Origin: an uncultured Clostridia bacterium
GTDB taxonomy: Bacteria > Bacillota > Clostridia > Oscillospirales > Acutalibacteraceae
Direction of reading: 5' to 3'
Length of the DNA: 8,831 nt
Assembly (NCBI GenBank): GCA_946628455.1
Contig: CAMOWP010000073.1
Span: 1 to 8,831 of the forward strand
Shown here one piece after another: positions 1 through 6,450 of this stretch (its first letter is position 1; every line of letters begins with the position of its first letter). Below the pieces are notes generated by a model. It did not search any database and was not told where the DNA came from. It saw only the letters and a list, made by a program, of their open reading frames with translations. The translations under genes and the position numbers were made by a program.

Positions 1-848
1 TTTTTAAAGCAGGAGAAGAGTCCAAGAAAGCTTCAACAGTTATCAGCGTTGTTGAATTTCTCGCAGAAAATGAGCTTACAAGAAACGACCTCGTTGTTGC
101 GCTTGGCGGCGGAGTAACGGGAGATATGGCAGGCTTCGCAGCTGCAATTTATCTCAGAGGCATTGATTTTGTTCAGCTTCCTACCTCGCTTCTCGCGCAG
201 GTTGATTCCTCCGTCGGCGGCAAGACGGCTGTTGATTTGCCCCAGGGCAAAAACCTCTGCGGCGCGTTCCATCAGCCCTCGTTGGTGCTGATTGACCCAA
301 AAACGCTTGACACTCTTTCGCCTCGTTTCTTTTCGGACGGAATGGCTGAGGCGATTAAAACGGGCTGCATAAAAAGCGAGGCGCTTTTTGAAAAGACCGC
401 TTCGGATAACGCAAGAGAAATCATTGACGAAATTATTTATGATTGCGTTAAGATTAAGGCTCAGGTTGTTGAAAACGATGAAAAGGAGCACGGCGAAAGA
501 GCGCTTCTTAATTTCGGCCACACTGCCGGTCACGCAATAGAAAAGCTGCACAATTTCAAAACGGTATCTCACGGCGAGGCAGTGGGAATCGGAATGGTTT
601 TAATCTGCAGGGCGGGCGAGGCAAACTCTCTGACAAAAGCAGGCTGTGCAGACAGAATTGCGGCTGTACTGAAAAAATACAACCTGCCTGTTGCAGACGG
701 TAACACTCCGGAAGATATTGTCAGGGCTATGAGCGCTGACAAAAAGCGAACAGGCTCCGCTATTAAATTTGTTTTTATTAAAGATATAGGCGAGGGATAT
801 GTTCACCCCGTTTTAAATGAGGATATTCCCGCGCTTTTCGGTGTATAA
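1..848 (+). CDS. aroB: 3-dehydroquinate synthase, 5'-truncated by window edge
   Basis: Second enzyme of the shikimate pathway: a cytoplasmic NAD+- and metal-dependent enzyme converting DAHP to 3-dehydroquinate. The reading frame is open from the first full codon at nt 3, so the start lies outside the window. About 281 codons are visible, and by comparison with a usual length of about 350-360 roughly 70 residues are missing. Visible motifs are the nucleotide-binding GGGVTGD (nt 108-128), the substrate-site stretch PTSLLAQVDSSVGGKT (nt 180-227), and the three expected metal ligands: Glu in MAEAIK (nt 348-350), His in GHTAGH (nt 519-521) and His in SHGEAV (nt 570-572). The two His are 17 residues apart, as in E. 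coli AroB. The gene is followed by aroA after a single base, which fits an aromatic amino acid operon. The ATG at nt 126 is internal because it falls inside the NAD-binding motif. Identification is secure. Confidence 0.97.
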   Translation, partial: FKAGEESKKASTVISVVEFLAENELTRNDLVVALGGGVTGDMAGFAAAIYLRGIDFVQLPTSLLAQVDSSVGGKTAVDLPQGKNLCGAFHQPSLVLIDPKTLDTLSPRFFSDGMAEAIKTGCIKSEALFEKTASDNAREIIDEIIYDCVKIKAQVVENDEKEHGERALLNFGHTAGHAIEKLHNFKTVSHGEAVGIGMVLICRAGEANSLTKAGCADRIAAVLKKYNLPVADGNTPEDIVRAMSADKKRTGSAIKFVFIKDIGEGYVHPVLNEDIPALFGV

Positions 849-849
849 A

Positions 850-2058
850 ATGGATGTTGTTAAAATAAAACCGTCTGCGTTTTCAGGCGAGGTAACGGTG
901 CCTCCGTCCAAGTCTGCGGCGCACAGAGCGCTTATCTGCTCGTTTCTTTCAGGCGGAGGGATAGTTAACGGAATTTCCGCTTCTGAGGATATGAAGGCAA
1001 CGAGAAACGCAATTTCGGCGCTTAAAAACGGGTACGATGAGATTGACTGTAAGGAGTCCGGCTCAACGCTCCGCTTTATGCTTCCCGTTGCGGCGGCGCT
1101 TGGAAGAGAGGTTACCTTTATCGGCTCGGGAAGGCTGCCCGAAAGACCTATCGGCGAGTACCTCAGGCTTTTCCCCGAGCACGGCGTAAAATGCGAAAGC
1201 AAAAACGGGCTGCCTCTTAAAATCAGCGGAAGGCTGACCTCGGGAAGATACGAAATCGCGGGCGATATATCGTCACAGTACATAACGGGGCTTCTCCTTG
1301 CGCTTCCGCTTCTCAGCGGCGACAGCGAGATTTTTCTCACCTCGCCTCTGCAGTCAAAGCCGTACGTCGATATGACCGTAAAGGTTATGAGCGATTTCGG
1401 AGTTGAAATAAAGGAAACCCCGAACGGCTACTATGTCAGGGGAAATCAGCTTTATAAAAAGCGTGATTACACAGTTGAGGGCGATTGGTCGCAGGCGGCG
1501 TTCTTCCTTGTGGGAGGAGCGATTTCAGGCGAGCTTACTCTCAGAGGGCTTGATATTAATTCCCCGCAGGGCGATAAGCGAATATGCGAAATTATGAAGC
1601 GCTTCGGCGCGGATATAGAAATCAGCGAAAAATTTATCAGGGTAAAGAAATCAGAGCTTAAGGGCATTCAAATTAACGCAGCTGATATCCCTGACGCAGT
1701 CCCTGCGCTTGCCGTTGCGGCGGCTTACGCAAAGGGAACAACAGTTATAACAGGCGCTGAAAGGCTCAGAATCAAGGAATCTGACAGGCTTGAAAGCGTG
1801 GTTGCAAATCTTAAAAAAATGGGAATTAAAGCCGAGGAAACGCCCGACGGAATGATAATTGAGGGCGGAGCACCGAAAGGCGCTGTGCTTGACGGCTTCA
1901 ATGACCACAGAATAGTTATGGCGTTTTCCGTTGCGGCGCTTTGCGCAAAGGGCGAAAGCGAAATAGGAGACGCTATGAGCATTAATAAATCTTATCCCAA
2001 TTTCTTTGAGGATTACGGTTTATCGGGAGGTATGGCAGATGTCATCCGTGACAGGTAA
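850..2058 (+). CDS. aroA: 3-phosphoshikimate 1-carboxyvinyltransferase (EPSP synthase)
   Basis: Joins shikimate 3-phosphate and phosphoenolpyruvate to give EPSP; cytoplasmic. It has 402 residues, a little shorter than the usual 420-430. Family residues seen: K21, S22 and R26 in PPSKSAAHR, G71 and R75 in ESGSTLRF, RPIG at 99-102, SSQ at 141-143, the catalytic region IPDAVP (D282), E310 and R313 in IKESDR, DHR at 352-354, and K380 near the end. SSQYITG resembles class I-like enzymes rather than the SAQ-x-K motif of class II. Relative to E. coli the loop NAGTAMRP is replaced by ESGSTLRF, so the position of E. coli P101 is Phe. I chose ATG 850 because it gives the normal N-terminus. The in-frame ATG at 817 would add 11 residues inside aroB and has no ribosome binding site nearby. 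The start lies one base after the aroB stop without a clear site of its own, which suggests reinitiation coupled to aroB. Confidence 0.96.
   Translation: MDVVKIKPSAFSGEVTVPPSKSAAHRALICSFLSGGGIVNGISASEDMKATRNAISALKNGYDEIDCKESGSTLRFMLPVAAALGREVTFIGSGRLPERPIGEYLRLFPEHGVKCESKNGLPLKISGRLTSGRYEIAGDISSQYITGLLLALPLLSGDSEIFLTSPLQSKPYVDMTVKVMSDFGVEIKETPNGYYVRGNQLYKKRDYTVEGDWSQAAFFLVGGAISGELTLRGLDINSPQGDKRICEIMKRFGADIEISEKFIRVKKSELKGIQINAADIPDAVPALAVAAAYAKGTTVITGAERLRIKESDRLESVVANLKKMGIKAEETPDGMIIEGGAPKGAVLDGFNDHRIVMAFSVAALCAKGESEIGDAMSINKSYPNFFEDYGLSGGMADVIRDR
2025..2030 (+). promoter_or_regulatory. Ribosome binding site of aroC inside aroA
   Basis: GGGAGG lies 8 nt before the ATG at 2039 and within the aroA coding sequence. 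It decides the aroC start in favour of 2039 over the in-frame ATG at 2006, which has no comparable site. It also implies that ribosomes finishing aroA pass over the aroC initiation region. Confidence 0.85.
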
Positions 2059-3115
2059 AAACATAAAGCTTTCCGTTTTCGGCGAGAGCCACGGCGAGGC
2101 TATAGGCTGCGTAATTGACGGGCTGCCCGCAGGAATCAAGCTTGATGAGGAAAGAATAAAAAGAGATATGGCAAGGCGCGCCCCGGGTAAGGATTTAACC
2201 TCAACGCCGCGGCTTGAAAAGGATATTCCTCATATCCTTTCAGGTGTTTTAAACGGCGTTACAACAGGCGCTCCGCTTGCTATGATAATTGAAAATGAAA
2301 ACGTTAAAAGCAGCGATTATGAAAACCTTGCGTTAGTTCCTCGCCCGAGCCACTCAGATTATCCCGCCTTCGTTAAATACGGCGGTAATAACGATATAAG
2401 AGGAGGCGGTCACTTCAGCGGACGTCTCACCGCTCCTCTCGTTTTTGCGGGAGCTGTTGCAAAAGAGGCGCTGAGGGCTAAGGGGATAACAGTCGGCGCG
2501 CACATCAAAAGCATAGGCTCCGTTAAGGATGACTGCTTTGATTATAACAATATCACCGGGCAGGAAATCGAGGAGCTTAGCTTAAAAGCCTTCTCTCTTT
2601 TAAACAGCGAAAAGGAAATAAAAATGCGCGAGGAAATTGAAAAATACAGAGCTGACGGCAACAGCATCGGCGGAGAGATTGAATGCGCCGCAATCGGCGT
2701 GCCTGCGGGCTTTGGCGGAAATATGTTTGACACCGTTGAGGGCAGGCTGTCTCAGCTGCTGTTCGGAATTCCCGCAGTTAAGGGCGTTGAGTTCGGGCTC
2801 GGCTTCGGTTTTGCTGAGGCAAACGGAGCAGACGTTAACGACGGCTATGAAATAAGAAACGGCGCGGTTTCGCTTCTTTCAAACAACAACGGCGGCGTTC
2901 TCGGCGGAATCACAAGCGGTGCTCCGATAGTTTTAAGCGTTGCGATTAAGCCTACTCCTTCGATAGGCAGGGAGCAGAGCAGCGTTAATCTTAAAACGCT
3001 TCAAAACGAAAAGCTAATAATTAAGGGACGTCACGACCCGTGTATCGTTCCCCGCGCAGTTCCTGTTGTTGAGGCGGCAGTGGCAATAGGTCTGCTTGAT
3101 ATAATCTCTGAATAA
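2039..3115 (+). CDS. aroC: Chorismate synthase
   Basis: Last common step of aromatic biosynthesis: FMN-dependent 1,4-elimination of phosphate from EPSP to give chorismate. The 358-residue length is normal. Three family signatures are present: FGESHGEAIG near the N-terminus with active-site H18, the central RGGGHFSGRLTAP (121-133), and RHDPCIVPRAVPVVEAA near the C-terminus (331-347). A second conserved His is H105 in RPSHSDY. The arginine-rich segment RRAPGKD (46-52) followed by TPRLEKD matches the substrate-binding region. The central signature reads GGGHFSGR, where many other bacteria have GGGRSSAR; I recall this form from Clostridia. The start overlaps the end of aroA by 20 bp and is supported by an internal GGGAGG. 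The next gene, for phenylalanine synthesis, starts 33 nt after the stop and uses the chorismate made here. Reduced FMN must come from elsewhere, as no flavin reductase is adjacent. Confidence 0.97.
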   Translation: MSSVTGKNIKLSVFGESHGEAIGCVIDGLPAGIKLDEERIKRDMARRAPGKDLTSTPRLEKDIPHILSGVLNGVTTGAPLAMIIENENVKSSDYENLALVPRPSHSDYPAFVKYGGNNDIRGGGHFSGRLTAPLVFAGAVAKEALRAKGITVGAHIKSIGSVKDDCFDYNNITGQEIEELSLKAFSLLNSEKEIKMREEIEKYRADGNSIGGEIECAAIGVPAGFGGNMFDTVEGRLSQLLFGIPAVKGVEFGLGFGFAEANGADVNDGYEIRNGAVSLLSNNNGGVLGGITSGAPIVLSVAIKPTPSIGREQSSVNLKTLQNEKLIIKGRHDPCIVPRAVPVVEAAVAIGLLDIISE

Positions 3116-3131
3116 GCATATAAGGCAAGCT

Positions 3132-3137
3132 TGAGGA
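3132..3137 (+). promoter_or_regulatory. Probable ribosome binding site of pheA
   Basis: TGAGGA lies 11 nt before ATG 3149, slightly longer than ideal spacing. The alternative TTG start at 3131 would place this motif inside the coding region and leave no upstream site except a weak AAGG at 3122-3125, so ATG 3149 is preferred. Confidence 0.6.
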
Positions 3138-3148
3138 CATATATAATA

Positions 3149-4291
3149 ATGGACGAATTACAAAGGCTCAGAAATGAGATAGACGAAATAGACGAGCAGC
3201 TCGTTCCGCTTCTGTTAAGAAGAATGGACGCGGCTAAGGGTGTTGCTCAGTATAAAATAGAGCATAAAATGCCTGTTCTCAATCAGAAAAGAGAGCAGGA
3301 GATACTTGACAGAGTAGGCGAGGAATGCGGCGAGCAGGGAGACGCTATAAAGACTGTTTTCTCCGCGGCGATGGATGCTTCAAGAGCGCTCCAGCACAAG
3401 CTTATCGGAGGTGGCGAACAGCTCAGAAGCGCTATAGAAAACGCGCAGAGAGGAAGCCTTACCGCAAACGGCGAGCCCGTTGCAGTTCAGGGCGTTGAGG
3501 GCGCCTACAGCTCAATTACTGCTAAAAAGCTTTTCCCCGATTCTCCTATAGATTATCACAGACAGTTTGAGGACGTGTTTGAGGCTGTAAACAAAAACAA
3601 GGCGCGCTTCGGCGTTATCCCCGTTGAAAATTCAACTGCGGGCTCTGTTCACGAATCATATGATTTGATTATGAAATACCGCTTTTACGTTGTCGGCGCG
3701 TATGACCTTTCAATTTCGCACTGCATTGCGGCTAAGGAAGGCTCGAAGTTTGAGGATATTGAGGAGGTTTACTCACATCCGCAGGCGCTTTCACAGTGCG
3801 GAATATTCCTTAAAAGCTTCGGCTTTACAGGCGTTAACGCAACCAACACAGCTGCCGCGGCAAAGCTTGTAAGCGAAAGCGATAATAAAAAAATCGCCTG
3901 CATATGCTCTGTTGACGCGGCGAAAAAATACGGGCTTAAAATTCTCAGAAGAAATATTCAGAACGTTACAAATAACACAACGCGTTTTATTGTTATTTCA
4001 AAAAGCCTTGTTATAAGCGACAGCGCCGATAAAATTTCTCTTATTTTCTCGGCTCCTCATAAAACGGGCTCGCTTTACAGAGTGCTCGGGCGTTTTTCAA
4101 TGACGGGGCTTAACCTTACCAAGCTTGAATCGCGCCCCGTTGCAAACGGGAGGTTTGATTATATTTTCTATGCCGACGTGCTCGGCAGCGTATATGACGA
4201 GGCAACTCTTGATTTGCTTTGCGCGCTTCACGACGAGCTGCCCGAGTTCACCTTCCTCGGAAATTATCTCGAGATAAAGGGCGCTCAATAA
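3149..4291 (+). CDS. pheA: Bifunctional chorismate mutase / prephenate dehydratase with ACT domain (P-protein)
   Basis: Converts chorismate to prephenate and then to phenylpyruvate, committing carbon to phenylalanine; cytoplasmic. It has 380 residues in three domains. Residues 1-85 form an AroQ-type helical chorismate mutase with R8, R25, K36, R48, E49 and a late Gln (Q82) matching E. coli R11, R28, K39, R51, E52 and Q88; E. coli D48 is Asn (N45) here. Residues about 112-286 are prephenate dehydratase, with GVIPVENSTAG (155-165), a YSHPQAL motif (208-214) and the TRF motif (278-280) holding the catalytic Thr. Residues about 294-378 are an ACT domain with GSLYRVL (307-313) and ESRP (327-330), the usual phenylalanine-sensing motifs. 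Feedback inhibition by phenylalanine is therefore expected from family knowledge. No transcriptional attenuator is visible in the 33-nt gap before the gene. ATG 3149 is chosen because it starts directly at the mutase helix. Confidence 0.96.
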   Translation: MDELQRLRNEIDEIDEQLVPLLLRRMDAAKGVAQYKIEHKMPVLNQKREQEILDRVGEECGEQGDAIKTVFSAAMDASRALQHKLIGGGEQLRSAIENAQRGSLTANGEPVAVQGVEGAYSSITAKKLFPDSPIDYHRQFEDVFEAVNKNKARFGVIPVENSTAGSVHESYDLIMKYRFYVVGAYDLSISHCIAAKEGSKFEDIEEVYSHPQALSQCGIFLKSFGFTGVNATNTAAAAKLVSESDNKKIACICSVDAAKKYGLKILRRNIQNVTNNTTRFIVISKSLVISDSADKISLIFSAPHKTGSLYRVLGRFSMTGLNLTKLESRPVANGRFDYIFYADVLGSVYDEATLDLLCALHDELPEFTFLGNYLEIKGAQ

Positions 4292-4298
4292 TTAACAC

Positions 4299-4303
4299 GG
4301 AGG
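4299..4303 (+). promoter_or_regulatory. Ribosome binding site of the VTT-domain protein gene
   Basis: GGAGG sits 8 nt before ATG 4312 in the 20-bp gap after pheA. It fixes the start there. The longer in-frame extension back to 4219 would lie inside pheA and would add basic sequence ahead of the first membrane segment. Confidence 0.85.
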
Positions 4304-4311
4304 TTTTGCAG

Positions 4312-5082
4312 ATGAAACAGGCGAAACGCCACAGAACAAATTTCATATCGTTTGTAATTATGCTTGTTACAACTGCACTTATTGCTTTTCTTATAGTTGT
4401 TCTTATCAACAGTGAAACGCTTCAGACGAGGTTTTACACCATTATCAACTGGCTTGAAAGAATAGATAACGCAGTTGCAAGGCTTGATACAGAAAGGGAA
4501 ATTCTTATCTGCATTTTTGCGCTGTATATTGCAAAATGCCAGCTGCCTATTCCTATGGGTATGCTCGTTGCAATTTCGGGTATGGTGTTCCCGCTCGGGC
4601 ACGCGCTACTCATAAACATTGTTTTCTGCTCGTTTTTCTTTACGGTGAAATATATTGAGGGAATTTATATCGGCGGCGGCTGGACCCAGATAATTCTTGA
4701 CATTAAAAAAATCCATTTCATCAGGGATTGGATTAAATTCAAGGGAAACGGAAATCCTTATGTCTTAACGGTAACAAGGCTTATTCCAGCAATCTCTCTC
4801 GGTATGGTTTCAAAGTATTACGGCTCGCTGAGATACGATTACGTTTATTACATTATTCTTTCGCTTCTCGGTTTTGCTCCGAGGCTTTATATGTACACAA
4901 CAATCGGCGCGGCATATAAGAATCCTTTTTCGGCAAAATTCATTGTTCCGCTGATAATTATTGTTGCGTTTACGGGAATAACAAGCCTTATGTTCAACGT
5001 ATTTTACGGTATGAAATCAAATCAGATGAACCAGACGCTGCTTATGTACAGCGATAAGGAAAAGTATAAAATAGTTTTGTAA
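4312..5082 (+). CDS. VTT-domain (DedA/TVP38/TMEM64-like) integral membrane protein
   Basis: A polytopic membrane protein of 256 residues, probably in the cytoplasmic membrane. A basic N-terminus (KQAKRHR) precedes a strong membrane segment at 12-33. An amphipathic stretch rich in charges follows (about 38-62), then hydrophobic segments at about 63-76 and 82-110, a polar region at 118-150, hydrophobic segments at about 152-166 and 176-200, and a last one at about 209-231. The tail is polar. The core 78-200 looks like a VTT/SNARE-associated domain: a proline-rich re-entrant-like start (QLPIPMG), a Gly-rich turn (IGGG), then TRLIP (155-159), KYYGSL (168-173) and LLGFAPR (185-191). Members of this superfamily are linked to lipid scrambling or membrane homeostasis, but the substrate here is unknown. 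The gene lies 20 bp after pheA, so it is probably in the aro operon, without an obvious metabolic link. Family assignment is by pattern, not by alignment. Confidence 0.65.
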   Translation: MKQAKRHRTNFISFVIMLVTTALIAFLIVVLINSETLQTRFYTIINWLERIDNAVARLDTEREILICIFALYIAKCQLPIPMGMLVAISGMVFPLGHALLINIVFCSFFFTVKYIEGIYIGGGWTQIILDIKKIHFIRDWIKFKGNGNPYVLTVTRLIPAISLGMVSKYYGSLRYDYVYYIILSLLGFAPRLYMYTTIGAAYKNPFSAKFIVPLIIIVAFTGITSLMFNVFYGMKSNQMNQTLLMYSDKEKYKIVL

Positions 5083-5087
5083 AAAAT

Positions 5088-5111
5088 GCTGTGTGCAAAT
5101 ATGTGCAGAGC
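5088..5111 (+). promoter_or_regulatory. Imperfect hairpin / palindrome in the spacer before the galactokinase-family gene
   Basis: Nine base pairs, two of them G-U wobbles, with one G-G mismatch and a 4-nt loop (5098-5101), form an RNA hairpin. Its inner DNA, TGCAAATATGTGCA (5094-5107), is palindromic at 12 of 14 positions. It is followed by an AU-rich tract containing a short T run (5122-5125), not by an immediate run of T. It could be a weak terminator that separates the aro genes from the downstream group, an operator, or chance. A poor -10-like TAAAAT occurs at 5117-5122 without a good -35. The rest of the 63-bp spacer shows only the downstream ribosome binding site. Confidence 0.3.
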
Positions 5112-5126
5112 TTAAATAAAATTTTA

Positions 5127-5133
5127 AGAAAGG
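5127..5133 (+). promoter_or_regulatory. Probable ribosome binding site of the galactokinase-family gene
   Basis: AGAAAGG ends 12 nt before ATG 5146, which is long spacing. A closer ATG at 5136 is in another frame and closes after 10 codons, so 5146 is kept as the start. Confidence 0.5.
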
Positions 5134-5145
5134 CTATGGATATTT

Positions 5146-6426
5146 ATGGTAGCAAAGGAATTAATTAAAGCAATTGAAAACGGCGAATTTGACAGCAATC
5201 TCAAGGCTGTTTACGTTACTGATGAGGCTGTTGAAAAGCAGAAGCCGAGATATATTGAGGCAATATCCGATTTTGCCGAGCTTTTCGGGCAGGACAGGGA
5301 TATAAGCGTTATCTCAGCCCCCGGAAGAACCGAGGTTTGCGGTAATCATACCGACCATAACCACGGCAAGGTGCTCGCTGCAGCTATCAACCTTGACGCA
5401 ATTGCAGTAGTCAGCAAAAATGCTGACGGCGTTATTCACGTTAAGTCAAAGGGTCACAAGATGAACGTTGTTGATATCAGCGACCTTGAGCCGAAAGAGG
5501 AAAATTACGGCAACTCAACAACTCTTGTCCAGGGCGTAACCGCAGGAATCAAAAACCTCGGCTATGAAATCGGCGGCTTTGACGCTTACACTATGAGCGA
5601 CGTTATGGGCGGCTCCGGCCTCTCCTCGTCTGCGGCGTTTGAGGTGCTTATCGGCTCCGTTTTCTCATATCTTTTCAACGGCGGCAGTATCAGCGCTGTT
5701 GATATTGCAAAGGTTGCTCAGTACAGCGAAAACGTATTTTTCGGCAAGCCCTGCGGTCTGCTTGACCAGATGGCTTCATCAGTCGGAACGTTTGTAACAA
5801 TTGATTTTGAATCAACAAGCGACCCCGTAATTAAAAAGGTTGACTTTGATTTTGCCTCCTCGGGTCACTCGCTCTGCATTGTTGATACAGGCGGAAACCA
5901 CAGCGACCTTACAGACGATTATGCTGCTGTAAGAGAGGAAATGGAGTCAGTTGCAAAGGCGCTCGGAAAGAACGTCCTCAGAGAAATTGATTACGAAACC
6001 TTCTTTAAGGCAATTCCCGAGCTTACCGACAAGGTTAATGACAGAGCAATCCTCAGAGCAATCCATTTTTATAACGAAAATAAGCGCGTTGAAAACGCTG
6101 TTGAGGCGCTTGAGGGCGGAAACTTTGACGCCTTCAAGGATATCATTCTCGATTCGGGCTTCTCATCATATATGCTCAATCAGAACGTTTACACGCCTAA
6201 GAATCCTACCGAGCAGAAGATTTCGCTTGCGCTTGCAATAAGCGCTGAGCTGCTTAAGGGCAAGGGCGCTTGGCGCGTTCACGGCGGCGGCTTTGCGGGA
6301 ACTGTTCAGGCGTTCGTTCCAAACGATATGCTTTCAGTTTATAAAGAGACCATTGAAGCTGTGTTCGGCGAGGGCACCTGCCACGTTCTTATAATTCGCC
6401 CCGTAGGCGGTCATCAGGTTATATAG
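5146..6426 (+). CDS. galK: Galactokinase-family GHMP sugar kinase
   Basis: Predicted cytoplasmic ATP-dependent sugar 1-kinase, probably phosphorylating galactose for the Leloir pathway; 426 residues, within the family range. The galactokinase signature region is at 58-71 (APGRTEV then GNHTDH), the GHMP ATP-binding motif GGSGLSSSAA is at 155-164, the likely catalytic Asp is D207 in GLLDQMASSVG, and the third motif HGGGFAG is at 379-385. About 50 residues precede the signature, longer than in compact galactokinases. In the usual signature GEHTDY, Glu and Tyr contact or border the sugar; here they are Asn67 and His71. I recall similar GNHTDH proteins annotated as galactokinase in Clostridia, so this may be a lineage variant. 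A substrate other than galactose is possible, and no galT or galE is in the window to support the pathway. A lipid kinase gene follows after 24 bp. The gene symbol is by family, not proven specificity. Confidence 0.8.
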   Translation: MVAKELIKAIENGEFDSNLKAVYVTDEAVEKQKPRYIEAISDFAELFGQDRDISVISAPGRTEVCGNHTDHNHGKVLAAAINLDAIAVVSKNADGVIHVKSKGHKMNVVDISDLEPKEENYGNSTTLVQGVTAGIKNLGYEIGGFDAYTMSDVMGGSGLSSSAAFEVLIGSVFSYLFNGGSISAVDIAKVAQYSENVFFGKPCGLLDQMASSVGTFVTIDFESTSDPVIKKVDFDFASSGHSLCIVDTGGNHSDLTDDYAAVREEMESVAKALGKNVLREIDYETFFKAIPELTDKVNDRAILRAIHFYNENKRVENAVEALEGGNFDAFKDIILDSGFSSYMLNQNVYTPKNPTEQKISLALAISAELLKGKGAWRVHGGGFAGTVQAFVPNDMLSVYKETIEAVFGEGTCHVLIIRPVGGHQVI

Positions 6427-6434
6427 TACATAGT

Positions 6435-6439
6435 TGAGG
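6435..6439 (+). promoter_or_regulatory. Probable ribosome binding site of the lipid kinase gene
   Basis: TGAGG lies 11 nt before ATG 6451, in the 24-bp gap after the galactokinase-family gene. The start directly precedes the family's usual N-terminal strand and NPIAG motif. Confidence 0.6.
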
Positions 6440-6450
6440 TAAAAAGCAGT

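Noticed and set aside
33..572. Open frame of 179 codons on the - strand opposite aroB
   Set aside because: It lies antisense to a clearly conserved enzyme, has a low-complexity, Asn/Arg-rich composition and no ribosome site; it is a shadow of aroB.
813..1340. Open frame of 175 codons on the - strand opposite aroA
   Set aside because: Entirely antisense to aroA, rich in Ser/Pro as expected for the complement of biased codons, with no family resemblance.
3116..3148. Gap before pheA examined for a phenylalanine attenuator or T-box
   Set aside because: At 33 nt it is far too short, has no Phe-codon leader and no hairpin beyond an 8-bp palindrome (CAAGCTTG) that is a chance restriction-site-like word.
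4285..4602. Open frame of 105 codons on the - strand spanning the pheA/VTT-gene junction
   Set aside because: It covers a coding region with a strong + strand ribosome site and shows no membrane, motif or start signal of its own.
5136..5168. Ten-codon ORF (ATG 5136) overlapping the galactokinase-family start, considered as a leader peptide
   Set aside because: It sits only 2 nt after the ribosome-site motif, has no run of regulatory codons, and is not followed by attenuator-like alternative hairpins.
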